DNA of 64,000 nucleotides from Leptospiraceae bacterium (GTDB lineage Bacteria > Spirochaetota > Leptospiria > Leptospirales > Leptospiraceae): positions 114,949-178,948 of the forward strand of contig JAKRSH010000027.1 of the NCBI GenBank assembly GCA_022402465.1. Reading direction: 5' to 3'. Numbering within the stretch: the stretch's first letter is position 1; each line of letters begins with the position of its first letter. The notes below the pieces were generated by a model. It was not told the origin of the DNA, ran no database searches, and was given only the letters and a program-made list of their open reading frames with translations. A program made the position numbers and the translations under genes. Shown piece by piece: positions 62,875 through 64,000 of this stretch.

Positions 62875-63699
62875 ATGAATTCCCCAGAAGAAATACAACA
62901 CAATTCCTCCAAAGATGAACGAGATTTGCTTCTCGAATACCAGGCTATCGACACTGATAAGATCGAGAAAATTGACATACTTGGTGTGTTGTTTGATAAT
63001 GCTAATACAGACGAAGCTGCCGCAAAAATTGGTAGATGGATAGACCAAAAGAAAGGCTACAAACATGTGCTTTTCATGGATCCACCTAGATTGATGAAAC
63101 TTCGGTCAGGCAAGAAATTGCATCGCATAACCGACAAGGCAGCCATGATCCTTGCCGAAGGAGCAGGGCTTGGATGGGCATCTGGTGGCAAAATTAAGAC
63201 ACGTGTTTCCGTAATTGGTCTTATCATGGACTTGGTTCGATATGCAGAACTAAAAGGTTACACCATCTTTATGCTGGGGTCCAAAGAAGATGTGATTGAA
63301 AGAGTCTTCTTCAATTTAACCAGACATTTTCCAAAGCTAAGAATTGTTGGCCGTCATTCAGGACATATGAACAAACAAAGAGAACTAATGGTGAAGGAAG
63401 CCATTCGAAAAACTAGCCCTGACATCATACTCTTCGCCTCAGACTTTCCTGAGCAAGAAATCTGGATAGAGAACAACACAGGATTCTTTGGCAATTCTGT
63501 TATAATAGGCGTTAGTGGAGCCTTCGACATTCTCTCTGGAAAAGATAAAAAAGCACCCGACTCTTTTAAGTTAAAAGGCTATACTTGGCTTTGGAGAATC
63601 ATCGCAAGACCCTATCGCATCTTTCGAATGTTTCGCATTCTACAGTTCATAATAATGGTTCTGATCTCAAGAATCAAAAAGAAAAAATCCTTAGATTAA
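62875..63699 (+). CDS. WecG/TagA/CpsF-type (GT26) glycosyltransferase
   Basis: A 274-residue protein of the WecG/TagA family, enzymes that transfer a sugar to a polyprenyl-linked acceptor in the synthesis of surface polymers. The N-terminus (about 1-45) is polar. The core has [95 protein letters not shown] and [44 protein letters not shown]. The catalytic region differs from TagA: PDG is AEG and the Thr before it appears to be Phe, so activity may be altered. The basic C-terminus likely contacts the membrane. Synthesis of surface glycans is inferred. Confidence 0.8.
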   Translation: MNSPEEIQHNSSKDERDLLLEYQAIDTDKIEKIDILGVLFDNANTDEAAAKIGRWIDQKKGYKHVLFMDPPRLMKLRSGKKLHRITDKAAMILAEGAGLGWASGGKIKTRVSVIGLIMDLVRYAELKGYTIFMLGSKEDVIERVFFNLTRHFPKLRIVGRHSGHMNKQRELMVKEAIRKTSPDIILFASDFPEQEIWIENNTGFFGNSVIIGVSGAFDILSGKDKKAPDSFKLKGYTWLWRIIARPYRIFRMFRILQFIIMVLISRIKKKKSLD

Positions 63700-64000
63700 A
63701 TGTAATTTCTGTATTTTTTAAAATCTAATTGGATAGTTGTCTTCACAGCTTTCATCAAAGAAAATTCTTCTTCAAAACCCAAGAGCCTTCCCTTCTACTT
63801 AGAGCTGCGGGAGGTTGTATTTCCCATTTCGCAAACATAACTTTCAGCTAACAAAATGTATACTATTGTTTCAAATCGATAGGAGCCAGCCTCTCCCTCA
63901 TGTGTAATCACTTCCAGCACCATTGCAACAAAGGAGCGTAAGCAACGATACTGTATAAATTCTTTCGCAAAATGGAACTAACATCTCTTATATTAGCCAA
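63700..64000. other. right-edge region without a confident gene
   Basis: About 300 bases. The minus strand has a 60-codon open frame (63798-63977; stop codon at 63795-63797) reading QYRCLRSFVAMVLEVITHEGEAGSYRFETIVYILLAESYVCEMGN, with an internal Met at 63923. It could be part of a dispersed repeat or a decayed gene. No RNA gene or terminator is recognised. Confidence 0.35.

Overview
The window reads as a low-G+C (mid-30s percent by eye) spirochaete chromosome, most likely a Leptospira species. The reasons are the coding style (frequent TTG and GTG starts, permissive lipoboxes, many secreted proteins without obvious relatives), LpxC together with an Mla-type lipid transport system and flagellar fliF-fliG-fliH (a diderm with flagella), and several 7TMR-DISM and SpoIIE-type signalling proteins. 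No rRNA, tRNA, CRISPR array, intact insertion sequence or prophage was recognised. Most of the window is ordinary housekeeping DNA in short operons.

Layout. 1-3550: an anti-sigma-type ATPase coupled to a Xer recombinase (minus), a TPR lipoprotein and thioredoxin reductase (plus), and a small hypothetical. 3550-8690: an AT-rich accessory stretch with an 890-base gene-poor gap and a plus-strand run of secreted or surface proteins. That run includes a five-repeat Ig-like lipoprotein broken by a one-base frameshift and a tail-fibre-like protein, followed by a 42-codon small ORF behind a perfect palindrome. 8690-18750: a GST, a large hybrid histidine kinase, argC with a futalosine-hydrolase-like gene, a VOC-like protein, a DUF3332-like lipoprotein, leuA, hisC, and two Hsp20 genes behind a CIRCE-like element. 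18900-28500: a RidA protein, a membrane protein, the minus-strand operon acyltransferase-clpS-clpA, a secreted hypothetical, a 1038-residue SpoIIE phosphatase with TPRs, and a DedA protein. 28580-34170: a periplasmic protein, an AI-2E family transporter, xseA-xseB, a Na+/solute symporter, and ddl on the opposite strand. 34200-41100: an FPFY-repeat secreted protein coupled to mlaE-mlaF-mlaD, a GST relic, lpxC and ptsI. 41270-45000: dgt, DedA, a lipoprotein, and the minus-strand group fliS, helical protein, J-domain protein. 45090-52040: purN-purH, a membrane protein, a secreted protein, transaldolase, NagZ-type GH3 and an SDR. 52120-59730: fliF-fliG-fliH and two tandem 7TMR-DISM kinase-like proteins whose phospho-acceptor histidines are both replaced. 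59710-64000: mtnC, an MFS transporter and a secreted protein (minus), a GT26-like glycosyltransferase (plus), and an edge region without a confident gene.

The best candidates for something undescribed are these. First, the fliFGH operon extended by two translationally coupled pseudo-histidine kinases, with a FliG that has lost most torque-face charges. Second, the acyltransferase-ClpS-ClpA operon, where a GNAT/FemAB-fold enzyme occupies the place that the N-degron transferase Aat takes in other bacteria. Third, the secreted FPFY-repeat protein coupled to the Mla ABC transporter. Fourth, the small ORF whose predicted -10 box lies at the centre of an 11-bp perfect inverted repeat. All positions and alignments were read by eye. 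Family assignments rest on motif recognition, not database searches.
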